A program made the translations under genes and the position numbers. A stretch of 33,836 nucleotides of DNA from Fibrobacter succinogenes (GTDB taxonomy: Bacteria; Fibrobacterota; Fibrobacteria; Fibrobacterales; Fibrobacteraceae), in contig CADCDO010000028.1 of assembly GCA_902800345.1 (NCBI GenBank), forward strand, positions 1 to 33,836. The letters are read 5' to 3'. Numbering within the stretch: position 1 is the stretch's first letter; each line of letters opens with the position of its first letter. Below, in pieces: positions 32,906 to 33,836 of this stretch. The notes under the pieces are model-generated. The model was given only the letters and a program-made list of their open reading frames with translations, did no database searches and was not told where the DNA came from.

Positions 32906-33836
32906 ATGGGGTTTTATCGTTCAATCGTCCAAGATTTAGAAGAATGGAAGGCGGCTTCGGTCCGTAAACCGGTCATTTTACGTGGGGCAAGGCAAGTCGG
33001 CAAGACGACGGTTGTCAGGGAATTTGGCAAGCGCTTCGACACCTTTATCGAACTTAATCTCGAAAAGAAGGCTGACCGTGATCTTTTCGAGAACGATTTG
33101 TCCGTGAAGGATTTGTTTCGTTATATCTGCCTTGAAAAGAAGATTGTGCCACACGGGAATGTCCTGCTGTTTATCGATGAAATCCAGAATTCGCCGAAGG
33201 CGGTTGCGCAGCTCCGTTATTTTTACGAGGAAATGCCGGAACTGTATGTGGTCGGTGCAGGCTCGCTATTGGAAGTGATGATGGAACGCCACAAGATCAG
33301 TTTCCCGGTGGGGCGCGTTGAATACCGCTACATGTTCCCGATGACGTTCGTGGAGTTTATGGCGGCGTTGGGTGAAGATGCCGTCTTGGAAATGTACCGC
33401 GAAAAGGAAATCCCCGAAATTGCGGACAACAAGCTTGCGTCCCTGTTTCGCCTGTATTCGTTTGTGGGTGGTATGCCCGAAGTCGTTGCACGTTATGTCG
33501 AGACGGAAGACATGTCACAATTGAATTCCGTGTATGAATCCTTGATAAAGTCTTACAAGGATGATGTTTCGAAATATGCGAAGAACGCCACGGAGGCGAA
33601 TGTTATTCGGCATGTGATTGAAACGGCGCCTTTTGAAACAGGGAAGCGAATCAAGTTCGAGCGTTTTGGCAACAGCAATTACAAGTCCAAGGAAATTGGC
33701 GAGGCTCTCAAAATTCTGGAGCGCGCGATGTTCCTTTATTTGCGCTATCCGGTGAACGGGCATGAGTTGCCGCTCGTGCCGAACTTCAAGCAGCATCCGC
33801 GTTTGCAGTTTCTGGATACGGGACTTTTGAATTATG
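32906..33836 (+). CDS. AAA-type ATPase of the DUF4143 group (3' end beyond window)
   Basis: The frame is open from ATG 32906 (AAAAGAGG upstream) to the window edge, giving at least 310 residues. It shows Walker A GARQVGKTT at 27-35, Walker B LLFIDEIQ at 87-94 and the sensor-like VVGAGSLLEVMM. The following segment FPVGRVEYRYMFPMTFVEFM and the later FVGGMPEVV are typical of ATP-binding proteins with a C-terminal DUF4143 (nuclease-fold-like) domain. These proteins are very common in anaerobe genomes, often in several copies, and their role is not settled. The C-terminal domain is only partly in the window. Confidence 0.88.
   Translation, partial: MGFYRSIVQDLEEWKAASVRKPVILRGARQVGKTTVVREFGKRFDTFIELNLEKKADRDLFENDLSVKDLFRYICLEKKIVPHGNVLLFIDEIQNSPKAVAQLRYFYEEMPELYVVGAGSLLEVMMERHKISFPVGRVEYRYMFPMTFVEFMAALGEDAVLEMYREKEIPEIADNKLASLFRLYSFVGGMPEVVARYVETEDMSQLNSVYESLIKSYKDDVSKYAKNATEANVIRHVIETAPFETGKRIKFERFGNSNYKSKEIGEALKILERAMFLYLRYPVNGHELPLVPNFKQHPRLQFLDTGLLNY

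Overview
This window most likely comes from a Fibrobacter-type bacterium (Fibrobacterota). The evidence is cumulative: secreted and lipid-anchored proteins carry long serine-rich linkers; one lipoprotein belongs to the 'Fibrobacter succinogenes major paralogous domain' family; two GH9 cellulases lie side by side; and several secreted proteins end in short beta-rich tails like type IX secretion/sorting domains. This is inference from gene content, since no rRNA or tRNA gene is visible.

Layout. (1) 1-498 (-): a 5'-truncated electron-transfer flavoprotein beta gene, then 284 bp of spacer. (2) 783-4412 (-): two tandem secreted M6 metalloproteases, divergent from a secreted GLUG-repeat protein (4579-6900, +). 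(3) 7040-10015 (+): pyrH-frr-uppS-cdsA, followed convergently by two abutting surface lipoproteins (a histidine phosphatase and an FGE/SUMF1-like protein, 10076-13282, -). (4) 13519-15439 (+): dxr and a paralogous-domain lipoprotein. (5) 15583-17961 (+): a DUF2157 / DUF4401 / GDYXXLXY membrane-protein operon. (6) 18098-23598 (+): a secreted esterase and the two GH9 cellulases, each followed by a good terminator. (7) 23732-25114 (+): rseP, convergent with an RDD-family membrane protein. (8) 27062-28804: an ICMT-family methyltransferase, a GNAT acetyltransferase and an FMN oxidoreductase, with several short GTCAT-type repeats in the spacers. (9) 28805-32281: an accessory island with a decayed GNAT fragment, a ~250 bp AT-rich inverted-repeat element, and a run of four minus-strand genes (ankyrin repeat, HEAT-like, unknown, cysteine-rich zinc-ribbon-like). 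(10) 32282-33836 (+): an intact GNAT gene and a DUF4143-type ATPase that runs off the right edge.

How it fits together. pyrH, frr, uppS, cdsA, dxr and rseP form one compact cluster in many bacteria (nucleotide supply, ribosome recycling, undecaprenyl and phospholipid precursors, isoprenoid synthesis, envelope stress). Here the order is kept, but the cluster is opened by accessory blocks: surface lipoproteins between cdsA and dxr, and a membrane operon plus plant-polymer enzymes between dxr and rseP. The secreted proteases, esterase and cellulases fit a fibre-degrading lifestyle.

The most interesting region is 28.8-32.7 kb. A decayed copy of the 3' end of a GNAT gene (28834-28917) and the intact GNAT gene (32282-32731) are in the same orientation and bracket the inverted-repeat element and the four-gene block. 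Other notable points are heptamer-periodic tracts that replace a Shine-Dalgarno sequence in front of pyrH and frr, and the truncated etfB.
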